Notes: generated by a model not told the origin, from the sequence alone. 64,000 nt of DNA from Candidatus Enterenecus merdae (GCA_018716385.1 DVJZ01000048.1:62001-126000), one strand, 5' to 3'; shown: positions 24,725-34,290, counted from the first letter of the stretch. Program-made: numbers and translations.

Positions 24725-26905
24725 CTATCTCCCCGCGCCTGCCTTTTCGCCGCCCCGGCGCATGGTCAGGGCGATGCGCTTGCGCTGCTCGTCCACGTCC
24801 TTGACCCATACGGTGACCACATCCCCCACCGAGAGCACCTGGGAAGGGTGCTTGAGATATCGCTCACAGATCTGGCTGATGTGAACCAGCCCGTCCTGAT
24901 GCACACCGATGTCCACGAAGGCGCCAAAGTCCACGACGTTGCGCACCGTCCCCTTTAGCTCCATGCCCGGCTTCAGATCCTTGAGCTCCAGCACGTCGGC
25001 CCGCAGCAAGGGGGCGGGCAGCTCGTCCCGGGGATCCCGGCCGGGCCGCATGAGCTCGTCGGCCACGTCCAACAAGGTGGGCACCCCCACGCCGCATTCC
25101 CGGGCCGCCTGCTCCAGGCCATAGGTTTCCAGGCGCTGTTTCAGGTCGGGCAGCCGCCCCGCTTCCACGTCGGCCATGGTGCAGCCACATAGGGCCAACA
25201 GCTTTTCCGCCGCGGCGTAGCTCTCGGGGTGGACGGCGGTGTGGTCCAAGGGGGACCGACTGTCCGGCACCCGCAGGAAGCCCGCACACTGCTCAAACGC
25301 CTTGGGGCCCAGCTTGGGCACCTTCAAGATCTGCTTGCGGGTGGCAAAGGGGCCGTTGTCCTCCCGGAACTTCACGATGTTTTTGGCCGTGGTTGCGTTC
25401 AGTCCCGCCACTCGGGCCAGCAAGGGGGCAGATGCGGTATTCACGTCCACCCCCACCGCGTTGACGCAGTCCTCCACCACCCCGTCCAAAGCCTGGCCCA
25501 GACGGGCCTGGGGCATATCGTGCTGGTACTGCCCCACGCCGATGGACTTAGGGTCGATCTTCACCAGCTCGGCCAAGGGGTCTTGCAGCCGCCGGGCGAT
25601 GGACACCGCCGAGCGCAGGTTGACGTCCAGGTCGGGCAGCTCTTCCGCCGCCAGCTGAGAGGCGGAATAGACCGACGCCCCCGCCTCGTTGACCATCACA
25701 TAGCGTACCCCGCCTCCGATCCGGCCGATCAGCTCCGCCGCCATCCCCTCAGTCTCCCGGCTGGCGGTACCGTTTCCAATGGCGATGTGGGCCACGCGGT
25801 GCCGGGCAATGAGCTTGGCCAGCTTGTCCATTGCCTCCTGCCTGCCCCGTTGGCCATGGGTGGGATAGACCACCGCAGTGTCCAGCACCTTGCCGGTGGG
25901 GTCCACCACCGCCACCTTGCAGCCCATGCGATAGCCGGGATCCAGCCCCATGGTGACAAAGCCCTTCACCGGCGGCTGCATCAGCAGCGGCCGCAGGTTC
26001 AGGGCAAACTGGGCGATGGCCCCCTCGTCCGCCCGCTGGGTGAGGCCACTGCGGGTCTCCCGCTCCAGAGAGGGGGCGATGAGCCGATCATAGGCGTCCT
26101 CCGCCGCCCCCTGGACAAACCCAGCCGCGGCGCTGCCGGGGCGCACCGCCGTCCGGCAGAGGACCGCCAGGGCATCCGCCCGCTCCAGCTCTACGGCCAC
26201 CTTCAGCACCCCTTCCCGCTCCCCCCGATTGATGGCCAGCACCTGGTGGCCCTGCACCCGGCCCACGGGGCTGGAGAACTGGTAGTAGAGGCGGTAGACC
26301 GTGTCCTCCGGCTCCCTGTCCGCAGCGGTGGACACCAAGTGGGCTTTGCGCTGGTACAGCGCACGGAGGGCGGCGCGCACCCCTGCGTCGTCGGACAGCT
26401 GCTCGGCCACGATGTCCGACGCGCCCTGCAGGGCCTGCTCCACCGTCTCCACCCCCCGTTCCAGATCCACATACCCCTGCGCCGCCCGCAGTGGATCCGG
26501 GCAGTCCCGCTCCTGGGCAAACAGCAGCAGGGCCAGGGGCTCCAACCCCTTCTCCCGGGCCATGGAAGCACGGGTGCGCCGCTTCTGCTTATAGGGGCGG
26601 TACAGGTCCTCCACCTCTGCCAGGGTGGCGGCCTGGTCGATGGCGGCAGACAGTTCTCGGGTCAGCTTGCCCTGGTTCTCGATGGACTGCTTGACCTCGT
26701 CCCGGCGGGCCTGGAGGTTGCGCAGGTATTGCAGCCGGTCGGCCAGTCGCCGCAGGCGCTGGTCGTCCATGGCCCCATGCAGCTCCTTGCGGTAGCGGGC
26801 GATGAAGGGGAGGGTGTTCCCCTCGTCCAGCAGCTGGATCACGTTGGCCGCGTGCCGCTCCTGGCAGTCCAGCTCCCGGGCCAAAATTTGTGCGATGGTC
26901 TCCAT
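24725..26905 (-). CDS. tex: Tex-family RNA-binding protein
   Basis: The 726-residue protein has the Tex layout: N-terminal helical domain (LPFIARYRKELHGAMDD), a YqgF/RuvX-like RNase H fold domain (GLDPGYRMGCKVAVVD), helix-hairpin-helix repeats (GVDVNTASAPLLARVAGL), and a C-terminal S1 domain (GTVRNVVDFGAFVDIGVHQDGLVHIS). Tex binds RNA and acts with the transcription machinery. TAGGAGGGAC precedes ATG 26905. A GNAT gene starts the same run 14 bases upstream. Confidence 0.96.
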   Translation of the reverse strand: METIAQILARELDCQERHAANVIQLLDEGNTLPFIARYRKELHGAMDDQRLRRLADRLQYLRNLQARRDEVKQSIENQGKLTRELSAAIDQAATLAEVEDLYRPYKQKRRTRASMAREKGLEPLALLLFAQERDCPDPLRAAQGYVDLERGVETVEQALQGASDIVAEQLSDDAGVRAALRALYQRKAHLVSTAADREPEDTVYRLYYQFSSPVGRVQGHQVLAINRGEREGVLKVAVELERADALAVLCRTAVRPGSAAAGFVQGAAEDAYDRLIAPSLERETRSGLTQRADEGAIAQFALNLRPLLMQPPVKGFVTMGLDPGYRMGCKVAVVDPTGKVLDTAVVYPTHGQRGRQEAMDKLAKLIARHRVAHIAIGNGTASRETEGMAAELIGRIGGGVRYVMVNEAGASVYSASQLAAEELPDLDVNLRSAVSIARRLQDPLAELVKIDPKSIGVGQYQHDMPQARLGQALDGVVEDCVNAVGVDVNTASAPLLARVAGLNATTAKNIVKFREDNGPFATRKQILKVPKLGPKAFEQCAGFLRVPDSRSPLDHTAVHPESYAAAEKLLALCGCTMADVEAGRLPDLKQRLETYGLEQAARECGVGVPTLLDVADELMRPGRDPRDELPAPLLRADVLELKDLKPGMELKGTVRNVVDFGAFVDIGVHQDGLVHISQICERYLKHPSQVLSVGDVVTVWVKDVDEQRKRIALTMRRGGEKAGAGR

Positions 26906-26919
26906 GGGTCCCTCCTATC

Positions 26920-27423
26920 CTACTCCGCCCCGCCGGCCTGTCCCGGCCCAGGGCCTCCTGAACCGGGCTGCCCGGGGGACAGCTCCATGCGCAAGTATAC
27001 CAGGTCTGTCAACCTCTGGCCCCCCTCCCAAATGGGGTGGTCGTAATGCTCTAAAAAGAAGTTTTGCACCCGGTGGGACTCCTGGAAGCCACAGGCCTGG
27101 TAAAAGGGGATGGTGAGCGGACTGTCCCCCGTCCCCACCAGCAGCGTGTGGCAGCGGGCCCGATAGGTCTGCCGGACGAACTCCACCAACCGCCTGCCAT
27201 ACCCCTGCCGCTGGTGACACGGCTCTACCGCCAGGTTCTTGATCTCCGCCACCCCAATCGCCGGGCAAGTCACCACGCACACCGCCAGGGCCTTTCCACC
27301 GTCCTGCAAGACATACAGGTCGCCCTGTTCCAGATAACGGTCGATCATGGACTCCTGCTCGTCCCCAAGTAAAAGCAGGGGCAGAAAGCGTTTCTTCTCC
27401 TCCCATATCTGGATCATCTCCAT
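26920..27423 (-). CDS. GNAT-family N-acetyltransferase
   Basis: The 167-residue protein shows the GNAT core: EIKNLAVEPCHQRQGYGRRLVEFV, in which QRQGYG is the acetyl-CoA pyrophosphate loop, followed by LLVGTGDSPLTIPFYQACGF. The tail is rich in Gly and Pro. Substrate unknown. It lies 57 bases after recG and 14 before tex, all on one strand, so a shared transcript is likely. The start could be ATG 27423 or ATG 27417; neither has a strong ribosome site. Confidence 0.85.
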   Translation of the reverse strand: MEMIQIWEEKKRFLPLLLLGDEQESMIDRYLEQGDLYVLQDGGKALAVCVVTCPAIGVAEIKNLAVEPCHQRQGYGRRLVEFVRQTYRARCHTLLVGTGDSPLTIPFYQACGFQESHRVQNFFLEHYDHPIWEGGQRLTDLVYLRMELSPGQPGSGGPGPGQAGGAE

Positions 27424-27480
27424 GCCTGTCCCACCATTTTCCCCTCTCCCGAAACCTTCTGGAGCCAGCCCCGGCCCCCG

Positions 27481-29739
27481 TCAGTTGAAGATCTCCGGCT
27501 CCTGCTCAAACATCTTGCGCACCCGCCGGCGCAGGGGGGCGTGCTCCGGCCTGTCCAGCCCCGGGTCGGCGGCCACCAGCGCCTCGGCCGCCTGCTTGGC
27601 CTGCTGGAGCAGGTCCACATCAGCGGCAAAATCCGCCACCTTCAACTGAGGCAGCCCATGCTGACGCTTACCAAAGAAGTCCCCCGGCCCCCGCAGCCGC
27701 AGGTCCTCTTCCGCGATCTGGAACCCGTCGTTGGTGGCGCACAGCGCCCGCAGCCGCTCCCGGGCGGCCTCACTCTTGCTGGAGGTGACCAGCACGCAGT
27801 AACTCTGGTGCTTTCCCCGGCCCACCCGGCCCCGGAGCTGGTGCAGCTGGCTCAGACCAAAGCGCTCGGCGTTCTCGATGATGATCAGCGCGGCATTGGG
27901 CACATCCACCCCCACCTCCACAACAGTAGTGGCCACCAGCACATCTACCTCTCCGGCTGCAAAGGCGGCCATCACCGACTCCTTCTCCCGGGTCTTCATC
28001 CGGCCGTGGACCAGGCCCACCCGCAGCTCTGGAAACACCCGCTCCTGGAGATCCTTGGCATAGGTGGTCACCGCCTTCAGATCCAGAGCCGGGCCGTCCT
28101 CCTGGCCCCACCGGGCTCCGCCCTCCCCCTCCTCCACCGCGGGGCAGACGATGTACACCTGCCGGCCCTGGGCCACCTGGGTGCGCACAAAGCCATACAG
28201 GCGCTGGCGCTTATCCTCCCCCACCAGGTAGGTGGCTACCGGGGAGCGGCCGGGGGGCAGCTCGTCTAAGATGGACACGTCCAGGTCCCCGTAGATGATC
28301 AGGGCCAGCGTTCGGGGAATGGGGGTGGCGGACATCACCAGCACATGGGTCTGCCCGTCCTGCTCCTCCACGCCATCCTGCGCGGCTAAAGCCGCTCGTT
28401 GGGCTCCCCCGTCCCGGCAGGCCGTAACGGGGCCCCCTGGGCCCATCCCATTTGCGGCGGTGGGAATAAAATCCCCACCGCCTTCGCCGCTCTCGCGGCG
28501 CCCCATCTTCGATGGGGCCCACGGCGTGGCCCCCTTCACGGCTAAAGCCGCTCGTTGGGCCACGCCGAAGCGATGCTGCTCGTCGGCGATGACCAGCCCC
28601 AGATTGGCATACACCACATCCGAGGAAAACAGTGCGTGGGTGCCCACCAGCAGGTCAATCTCCCCCGCCGCCAAAGCGGCCAGCAGCGCCTTGCGTCCGC
28701 TGCCCCTTCCACCGCCGGTGAGCAGCCCCACCCGGACGCCCGCCGGCCCCAGCATGGCATCCAACGTCCTGGCGTGCTGCTCTGCCAACAGTTCGGTGGG
28801 GGCCATCAGGGCGCATTGGCAGCCGCTGCGCGCGCACAGCCAGGCCCCAAAGGCGGCCACCGCCGTCTTGCCTGACCCCACGTCCCCTTGCACCAGCCGG
28901 TTCATGGCCCGGCCCGAGGCCAGATCCCCAGCAATGTCCACCATGGCCCGTTGCTGGGCTCCCGTGGGCGCAAAGGGGAGCAGGGCGGCAAACTCCGCCG
29001 GCGTGCCGCCCCGAAGCACCCGGCCTGCCCCATGGCCCCGACGCCCCTTGAGCAGGGCCATGCCGCAGGTGAGCGCCAGCAGTTCCTCAAAGATCATCCG
29101 CCGCCGAGCTGCCTCCAGCGCCTGGAAGTCTGCGGGAAAGTGGATGTTCTGATAGGCAAACTCCACTTGACACAGCCCGTGTTCCATCCGCACCCGCTGA
29201 GGGACAGTCTCCTCCCGCCTGGGGGCATACAGCGTCACCGCCCGCTGGGCCAGCTCCACCATCACGCGGTTGGTGATGCCCGCCGTCAGGGAGTAGACGG
29301 GCAGGATGCGCCCGGTGACCTGTCCCGTCCCCTCCCGCTCAAAGACCGGGTTGGTCATGGATCTGCGCCGGCCCATCACCTCTATGCGCCCATAAAAGAC
29401 ATAGCGCTCTCCTGGCCGCAGCGCATCCCTCAGGTAAGCCTGGTTAAAGAAAGTCAGGTGCAGCGCCCCCGTGTCATCCACCACCTGGGCCTTTACCAGC
29501 TCCAGCCCCTTACGCACCCGGGACAGCTCCGGCCGCCTGGCCACCATGGCTACCACGCAGCACACCTCGCCGTCCTGGGCCTCCCCAATGGCCTGTATGC
29601 TCCGGCGGTCCTCATAGCGGAAGGGGAAGTAATCCAGTACGTCCTCCAGCCGCTCCAGCCCCAGCCGGGCCAGCTTGGCCGCCCGGGCCGGCCCGATCCC
29701 CGGCAGTCCCGTCAGCCCAATCCCCGACCGGTCCGACAT
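27481..29739 (-). CDS. recG: ATP-dependent DNA helicase RecG with in-frame insertion
   Basis: The 752-residue protein is some 50-70 residues longer than usual RecG. Features: N-terminal wedge/OB domain (VVDDTGALHLTFFNQAYLRDAL), Walker A GDVGSGKT, motif II DEQHRFGV, motif III MSATPIPRTLAL, and later VHGRMKTREKESVMAAFAAGEVDVLVATTVVEVGVDVPNA-type helicase motifs and RGRVGRGKHQSYC. RecG reverses stalled forks. The extra residues come from a 156-base insertion between motifs II and III that duplicates AQRAALA and keeps the frame. The site is a loop, so activity may be retained. GGGGAGGGGGGAG precedes ATG 29739. Confidence 0.95.
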   Translation of the reverse strand: MSDRSGIGLTGLPGIGPARAAKLARLGLERLEDVLDYFPFRYEDRRSIQAIGEAQDGEVCCVVAMVARRPELSRVRKGLELVKAQVVDDTGALHLTFFNQAYLRDALRPGERYVFYGRIEVMGRRRSMTNPVFEREGTGQVTGRILPVYSLTAGITNRVMVELAQRAVTLYAPRREETVPQRVRMEHGLCQVEFAYQNIHFPADFQALEAARRRMIFEELLALTCGMALLKGRRGHGAGRVLRGGTPAEFAALLPFAPTGAQQRAMVDIAGDLASGRAMNRLVQGDVGSGKTAVAAFGAWLCARSGCQCALMAPTELLAEQHARTLDAMLGPAGVRVGLLTGGGRGSGRKALLAALAAGEIDLLVGTHALFSSDVVYANLGLVIADEQHRFGVAQRAALAVKGATPWAPSKMGRRESGEGGGDFIPTAANGMGPGGPVTACRDGGAQRAALAAQDGVEEQDGQTHVLVMSATPIPRTLALIIYGDLDVSILDELPPGRSPVATYLVGEDKRQRLYGFVRTQVAQGRQVYIVCPAVEEGEGGARWGQEDGPALDLKAVTTYAKDLQERVFPELRVGLVHGRMKTREKESVMAAFAAGEVDVLVATTVVEVGVDVPNAALIIIENAERFGLSQLHQLRGRVGRGKHQSYCVLVTSSKSEAARERLRALCATNDGFQIAEEDLRLRGPGDFFGKRQHGLPQLKVADFAADVDLLQQAKQAAEALVAADPGLDRPEHAPLRRRVRKMFEQEPEIFN
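28383..28560. repeat. 156-base palindrome-rich insertion flanked by 22-base direct repeats, inside recG
   Basis: Bases 28383-28404 and 28539-28560 are identical (22 bases, starting CGGCTAAAGCCG, itself a small palindrome). The offset of 156 bases equals 52 codons, and the insert has no stop in the recG frame. It contains several inverted repeats, for example GGCGGTGGG...CCCACCGCC around 28458-28492 and CGCCGCTCTCGCGGCG near 28489-28504. It resembles a repetitive palindromic element that can sit within reading frames. I see no other copy in this window. Confidence 0.7.
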
Positions 29740-29851
29740 GGCGCTCCCCCCTCCCCTTCGTCCCGGCCATTATAGCACCTCGCGTGAAAAAAACCAAGCC
29801 TCCCCCACCCTTTCCCCCGGGAAATCGGGCAAATTTTCACCCTTCCCAGCC

Positions 29852-29915
29852 TCCACAATATTTTGCGTTTCTTTGCTTTTTCTCTCTTGCCAAGTCCTAT
29901 ATATAGTGTTATAAT
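29852..29915 (+). promoter_or_regulatory. nrdAB promoter with two candidate NrdR boxes
   Basis: TTGCCA (29887-29892), 17 bases, TATAAT (29910-29915) forms a good sigma-A promoter. TCCTATATATAGTGTT (29895-29910) fills the spacer, and TCCACAATATTTTGCG (29852-29867) lies 43 bases upstream. Both resemble the NrdR box (ACAC-AT-rich-GTGT) and are about four helical turns apart. NrdR normally represses ribonucleotide reductase genes this way. Confidence 0.65.
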
Positions 29916-30007
29916 GGTGCCTGTCCCATCTCATGCCAGCCCCGGCCGCCGGGGCGCAAGGCGTTTGAAACAGGGAGAACTTCAACGAAAAGAGAGCAGG
30001 TGCGGCG

Positions 30008-32521
30008 ATGGAAGTGATCAAGCGCAGCGGGGCTGTGCAGATCTATGACCCCAAAAAGATTGTAGCGGCCATGCAAAAGGCCTTTGAAAGCGTTTCCCAG
30101 CCCTGTGAGGAACTCACCTTGCAAGGGCTGCTGGGCCAGGTGGAACAGGCCATGGGGACGGGCCCCCACACGGTGGAGGCCATCCAAGATCAGGTGGAGC
30201 AGGTGCTGATGGCCAACGGCTTTTACCCCGTGGCCAAGAGCTATATCCTGTATCGGCAGAAGCGCTCGGAGCTGCGGGCGGCCCGGCGGGCGCTGGCAGA
30301 GGGGGTGCAGGCCCCCGGGCTGGAGGCGTGCCTGCTGTCCATCCAGCGGGACTTCCCGGAGGAGGAATATGCCCTGACAGTCCTGGGCGGCAAGTTTTCC
30401 AGCTTCCTGAAAAGCGGCATGTCCCGGCAAGAGGCCCTGAACGCCCTGGTGAAGGCCGCCGTGGAGCTGACCACTCAGCAGGCTCCCCGGTGGGAGTACA
30501 TCGCCGCCCGGCTGCTCAACTTCCGCTTCGAGCTGGAGCTGAACGAAGAGCTGGAGCGGCGGGGCATCCACAGCTTCTATGACAAGCTGCGCTACCTCAC
30601 CGACGAGGGGCTGTACGGCCCTTATATCCTGGAGCGCTACTCCCGCCAGGAGATTGAGCAGGCCGCCGGCTTTATCCAACCCAGGCGCAACGACCTATTC
30701 ACCTTTGCCGGGCTGGACCTGCTGCTCAAGCGCTATGTCATCCGCACCCATCACCGCGTGCCTCTGGAAACCCCCCAGGAGATGTACCTGGGCATTGCCC
30801 TGCATCTTGCCATGGAAGAGAAGAGCGACCGGATGAGCTGGGTGCAGCGGTTTTACGACATGCTCAGCAAGATGGAGGTGACCATGGCCACCCCCACCCT
30901 GTCCAATGCCCGCAAGCCCTATCATCAGCTGTCCAGCTGCTTTATCGACACCGTGCCCGACAGCTTGGAGGGTATCTACCGCTCCATTGACAACTTTGCC
31001 CAGGTGAGCAAGTTCGGTGGCGGCATGGGGCTGTACTTTGGCAAGGTGCGGGCCACCGGCGGCAGCATCCGCGGCTTTGAGGGGGCTGCGGGGGGCGTGA
31101 TCCGCTGGATCAAGCTGGTCAACGACACCGCCGTGGCGGTGGACCAGCTGGGTATGCGCCAAGGGGCGGCGGCGGTCTACCTGGACGCCTGGCACAAGGA
31201 TCTGCCCGAGTTTCTCCAGCTGCGCACCAACAACGGCGACGACCGGATGAAGGCCCATGACGTGTTCCCCGCGGTGTGCTACCCTGACCTGTTCTGGCGC
31301 CTGGCCGAGCAGGATCTGAACCACGACTGGCACCTGTTGTGCCCCCACGAGGTGCTGGCCGTCAAGGGCTACGCCCTGGAGGACTACTATGGCGAGCAGT
31401 GGGAACGGCGCTACCTGGAGTGCGTGAATGACCCGCGCATCTCCAAGCGCACCGTCACGGTCAAGGAGATCATCCGCCTGGTGCTCAAGTCCGCTGTGGA
31501 GACGGGCACCCCCTTCACTTTTAACCGGGACGCGGTGAACCGGGCCAACCCCAATGGCCACCAAGGCGTCATTTACTGCTCCAACCTGTGCACCGAGATC
31601 GCCCAGAACATGGCCCCCATCCAGAGCGTCTCCACCCAGGTACAGACCCAGGACGGGGACACGGTGGTGGTCACCACCACCCGGCCGGGGGACTTTGTGG
31701 TGTGCAACCTGGCCTCGCTGGTGCTGGGCAACATCCCCGTGGAGGACGGCGCCTACCTGCACCAGCTGGTGGCCACCGTGGTGCGGGCGCTGGACAACGT
31801 CATCGACCTGAACTTCTATCCCCTGGCCTACGCCAAGCTCACCAACCGCAGCTACCGCAGCATCGGCCTGGGGGTGAGCGGCTACCACCACATGCTGGCC
31901 AAGCGGGGCATCCAGTGGGAGAGCGGGGAGCACCTGGACTTTGCCGACCGGGTCTTTGAGCGCATCAACCACGCCGCCATCGCCGCCAGCTCCGCCCTGG
32001 CCGCGGAGAAGGGCAGCTACGCCCTGTTTGAAGGCAGTGACTGGCAGACGGGGGCCTACTTTGAAAAGCGGGGCTACACTTCCCCAGAGTGGAAGGCCCT
32101 GGCCCAGACGGTGGCCGCCCAGGGAATGCGCAACGCCTACCTGCTGGCCATCGCACCCACCTCCAGCACCAGCATTCTGGCGGGCACCACCGCCGGGCTG
32201 GACCCGGTGATGAACCGCTTCTTCCTGGAGGAGAAGAAGGGCAGTATGCTGCCCCGGGTAGCCCCCGAGCTGAGCGCCAAAACCTATTGGTATTATAAAA
32301 ACGCCCATCTCATTGACCAGAGCTGGAGCGTGCGGGCCTGCGGGGTGCGCCAGCGCCACGTGGACCAGGCCCAGAGCATGAACCTGTACGTCACCAACGA
32401 CTTCACCATGCGCCAGGTACTGGATCTGTACCTGCTGGCCTGGCGCAGCGGGGTCAAGACCATCTACTATGTGCGCTCCAAGTCCCTGGAGGTGGAGGAG
32501 TGCGAGAGCTGCGCGTCCTAA
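30008..32521 (+). CDS. nrdA: Class I ribonucleoside-diphosphate reductase, alpha subunit
   Basis: The 837-residue large subunit begins with an ATP-cone (residues about 1-95, KRSGAVQIYDPKKIVAAM), which sets activity by ATP/dATP. The catalytic barrel follows with LSSCFIDTVPDSLEGIY (active-site cysteine), NLCTEI (the N-x-C-x-E catalytic trio) and SSTSILAGTTAGLDPVM. The redox-active C-terminal pair is in ECESCAS. It reduces ribonucleoside diphosphates with the radical-bearing NrdB, encoded 26 bases downstream. The class needs oxygen or an oxidant for cofactor assembly, notable in a presumed gut anaerobe. Confidence 0.96.
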   Translation: MEVIKRSGAVQIYDPKKIVAAMQKAFESVSQPCEELTLQGLLGQVEQAMGTGPHTVEAIQDQVEQVLMANGFYPVAKSYILYRQKRSELRAARRALAEGVQAPGLEACLLSIQRDFPEEEYALTVLGGKFSSFLKSGMSRQEALNALVKAAVELTTQQAPRWEYIAARLLNFRFELELNEELERRGIHSFYDKLRYLTDEGLYGPYILERYSRQEIEQAAGFIQPRRNDLFTFAGLDLLLKRYVIRTHHRVPLETPQEMYLGIALHLAMEEKSDRMSWVQRFYDMLSKMEVTMATPTLSNARKPYHQLSSCFIDTVPDSLEGIYRSIDNFAQVSKFGGGMGLYFGKVRATGGSIRGFEGAAGGVIRWIKLVNDTAVAVDQLGMRQGAAAVYLDAWHKDLPEFLQLRTNNGDDRMKAHDVFPAVCYPDLFWRLAEQDLNHDWHLLCPHEVLAVKGYALEDYYGEQWERRYLECVNDPRISKRTVTVKEIIRLVLKSAVETGTPFTFNRDAVNRANPNGHQGVIYCSNLCTEIAQNMAPIQSVSTQVQTQDGDTVVVTTTRPGDFVVCNLASLVLGNIPVEDGAYLHQLVATVVRALDNVIDLNFYPLAYAKLTNRSYRSIGLGVSGYHHMLAKRGIQWESGEHLDFADRVFERINHAAIAASSALAAEKGSYALFEGSDWQTGAYFEKRGYTSPEWKALAQTVAAQGMRNAYLLAIAPTSSTSILAGTTAGLDPVMNRFFLEEKKGSMLPRVAPELSAKTYWYYKNAHLIDQSWSVRACGVRQRHVDQAQSMNLYVTNDFTMRQVLDLYLLAWRSGVKTIYYVRSKSLEVEECESCAS

Positions 32522-32547
32522 GGCGCGAAAGGAGGAGGCAACTGACC

Positions 32548-33591
32548 ATGGCAGAGCTGAAAAAGAAGCCCCTGTTCAACCCCACCGGGGACACCGAGGT
32601 GCGCCTGCGCCGGATGATCGGGGGCAATACCACCAACCTGAACGACTTCAACAATATGCGCTACCCCTGGGTGAGCGACTGGTACCGCCAGGCCATGAAC
32701 AATTTCTGGATCCCCGAGGAGATCAACCTGGCTCAGGACGTGAAGGATTATCCAAACCTGTCCGTCCCCGAGCGCACCGCCTACGACAAGATCCTCAGCT
32801 TCTTGGTCTTCCTGGACTCCATCCAGACGGCCAACCTGCCCGCCATCGGCGAGTACGTCACTGCCAACGAGGTCAACCTGTGCCTGTCCATCCAGACCTT
32901 CCAGGAGTGCGTACACAGCCAGAGCTACAGCTATATGCTGGACACCATCTGCAGCCCCACCCAGCGGGACGACATCCTCTATCAGTGGAAGACGGATGAG
33001 CACCTGCTGCGCCGCAACACCTTCATCGGCGATCTGTACAACGAGTTCCAGACCCGTAAGGATCCCTTCACCCTGCTGAAGGTGATGATGGCCAACTACA
33101 TCCTGGAGGGCATCTACTTCTACTCCGGCTTCATGTTCTTCTACAACTTGGCGCGGGTGGGCAAGATGCCCGGCTCCGCTCAGGAGATCCGCTATATCAA
33201 CCGGGACGAGAACACCCACCTGTGGCTGTTTCGCAACATCATCCATGAGCTGCAAAAGGAAAACCCCGAGCTGTTCACCCCCGAGAATGTGCAGGTGCTG
33301 CGGGAGATGCTGGAGGAGGGGGTTCGCCAGGAGATCGCCTGGGGGCACTATGTCATCGGCGACGACATCCCCGGCCTCACCCGGGACATGGTCACTGACT
33401 ACATCCGCTACCTGGGCAACCTGCGCTGGTCTGGCTTAGGTTACGGCAGCCTGTTTGAGGGCTGCGACGAGGAGCCGGAGAACATGGCCTGGGTCAGCCA
33501 GTACGCCAACGCCAATCTGGTCAAGACCGACTTCTTCGAGGCCAAGAGCACCGCCTACGCCAAGAGCACCGCCCTGGTGGACGATCTGTGA
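32548..33591 (+). CDS. nrdB: Class I ribonucleoside-diphosphate reductase, beta subunit
   Basis: The 347-residue ferritin-like protein holds the dinuclear metal site. Ligands are visible in LDSIQTANLP, the ExxH of FQECVHSQSY and the E..H of DENTHLWLFRNIIHEL. The radical tyrosine position (HSQSYSY) appears to be present. It supplies the radical to NrdA. Start ATG 32548 follows AAAGGAGGAGG; the longer open frame overlapping nrdA lacks homology. The C-terminus (about ASTALVDDL-like) fits the peptide that docks into NrdA. Confidence 0.96.
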   Translation: MAELKKKPLFNPTGDTEVRLRRMIGGNTTNLNDFNNMRYPWVSDWYRQAMNNFWIPEEINLAQDVKDYPNLSVPERTAYDKILSFLVFLDSIQTANLPAIGEYVTANEVNLCLSIQTFQECVHSQSYSYMLDTICSPTQRDDILYQWKTDEHLLRRNTFIGDLYNEFQTRKDPFTLLKVMMANYILEGIYFYSGFMFFYNLARVGKMPGSAQEIRYINRDENTHLWLFRNIIHELQKENPELFTPENVQVLREMLEEGVRQEIAWGHYVIGDDIPGLTRDMVTDYIRYLGNLRWSGLGYGSLFEGCDEEPENMAWVSQYANANLVKTDFFEAKSTAYAKSTALVDDL

Positions 33592-33770
33592 ATTCCCCCG
33601 GCCTGCTTCCAAGCTGTCTCCCCTGCATCCGGCTTATATGGAAGTGGTGACAAAATTTGAGTGGCCTGGCCGTCCATTTTATGCTATGCTGGAGCAAGTG
33701 GGTCGGGTGTTCCCCACCCCTACATCTTCCAAAGCGCCCGAACCGGGCGCAGGAAAGGAGTCTGTCAACC

Positions 33771-34235
33771 ATGCGCAAGATCTCATCCCATCTCCGGCTG
33801 GCCGCTGGCCTGCTGACCCTGTCCCTGGCGCTTTCCCCGGTCCTGGCCGGCTGCTCCAGTAACCCGGCCCAGTCCCAGTCCCCCACCCCGGCGGCCTCGG
33901 ACAGCCCGTCCGCCTCCCCCAGCGTTGTACCTAGCATCTCTCCCAGCCCTTCTCCCTCCCCTGCTATCTCCGCCTCTCCCTCGGGGGCTCAGCCCTATAC
34001 GGAGCAGGAGCTATGTAACTTGGCCCTGGATTACTACCGGGCCAACAGCGGCGCTTCCGCGGGGGAGACTCAGGATCTCGCCGCCGCGGCCCAGGCCAAC
34101 GAAGACGGCACGGTGACCATCCAGGTCTACGAAAACCTGGGGGATCACAACTCCACCGCCGCCTGGTACACCGTGGATCCCGTCACCGCCCAGGGCACGG
34201 ACGGGAATGGCCAGTCGGTGGATCTGGACGGCTGA
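33771..34235 (+). CDS. Small lipoprotein with Ser/Pro-rich linker, unknown function
   Basis: The 154-residue product has a signal peptide and lipobox LAGC (Cys about residue 25), then a low-complexity Ser/Pro stretch of some 45 residues and a small C-terminal domain (EQELCNLALDYYRANSG, GTVTIQVYENLGDHNSTAAWYTVDPVTAQGTD). It should be a surface-anchored protein. I recognise no specific family. GGAAAGGAG precedes ATG 33771. It follows nrdB by 179 bases and probably has its own promoter near 33645-33685. Confidence 0.75.
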   Translation: MRKISSHLRLAAGLLTLSLALSPVLAGCSSNPAQSQSPTPAASDSPSASPSVVPSISPSPSPSPAISASPSGAQPYTEQELCNLALDYYRANSGASAGETQDLAAAAQANEDGTVTIQVYENLGDHNSTAAWYTVDPVTAQGTDGNGQSVDLDG

Positions 34236-34255
34236 GCCCTTTCTTTCTCAAAAGC

Positions 34256-34290
34256 ATCCGCCCCACCCGGTATTCCCGGGTGGGGCGGAT
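34256..34290 (+). terminator. Terminator-like hairpin after the lipoprotein gene
   Basis: ATCCGCCCCACCCGG pairs with CCGGGTGGGGCGGAT around a TATTC-type loop, 20 bases after the stop. A second hairpin (AGCGGGCCGGG/CCCGGCCCGCT, about 34333-34360) lies in the convergent gap before the SDR gene. Neither has a long T-run. Confidence 0.55.
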
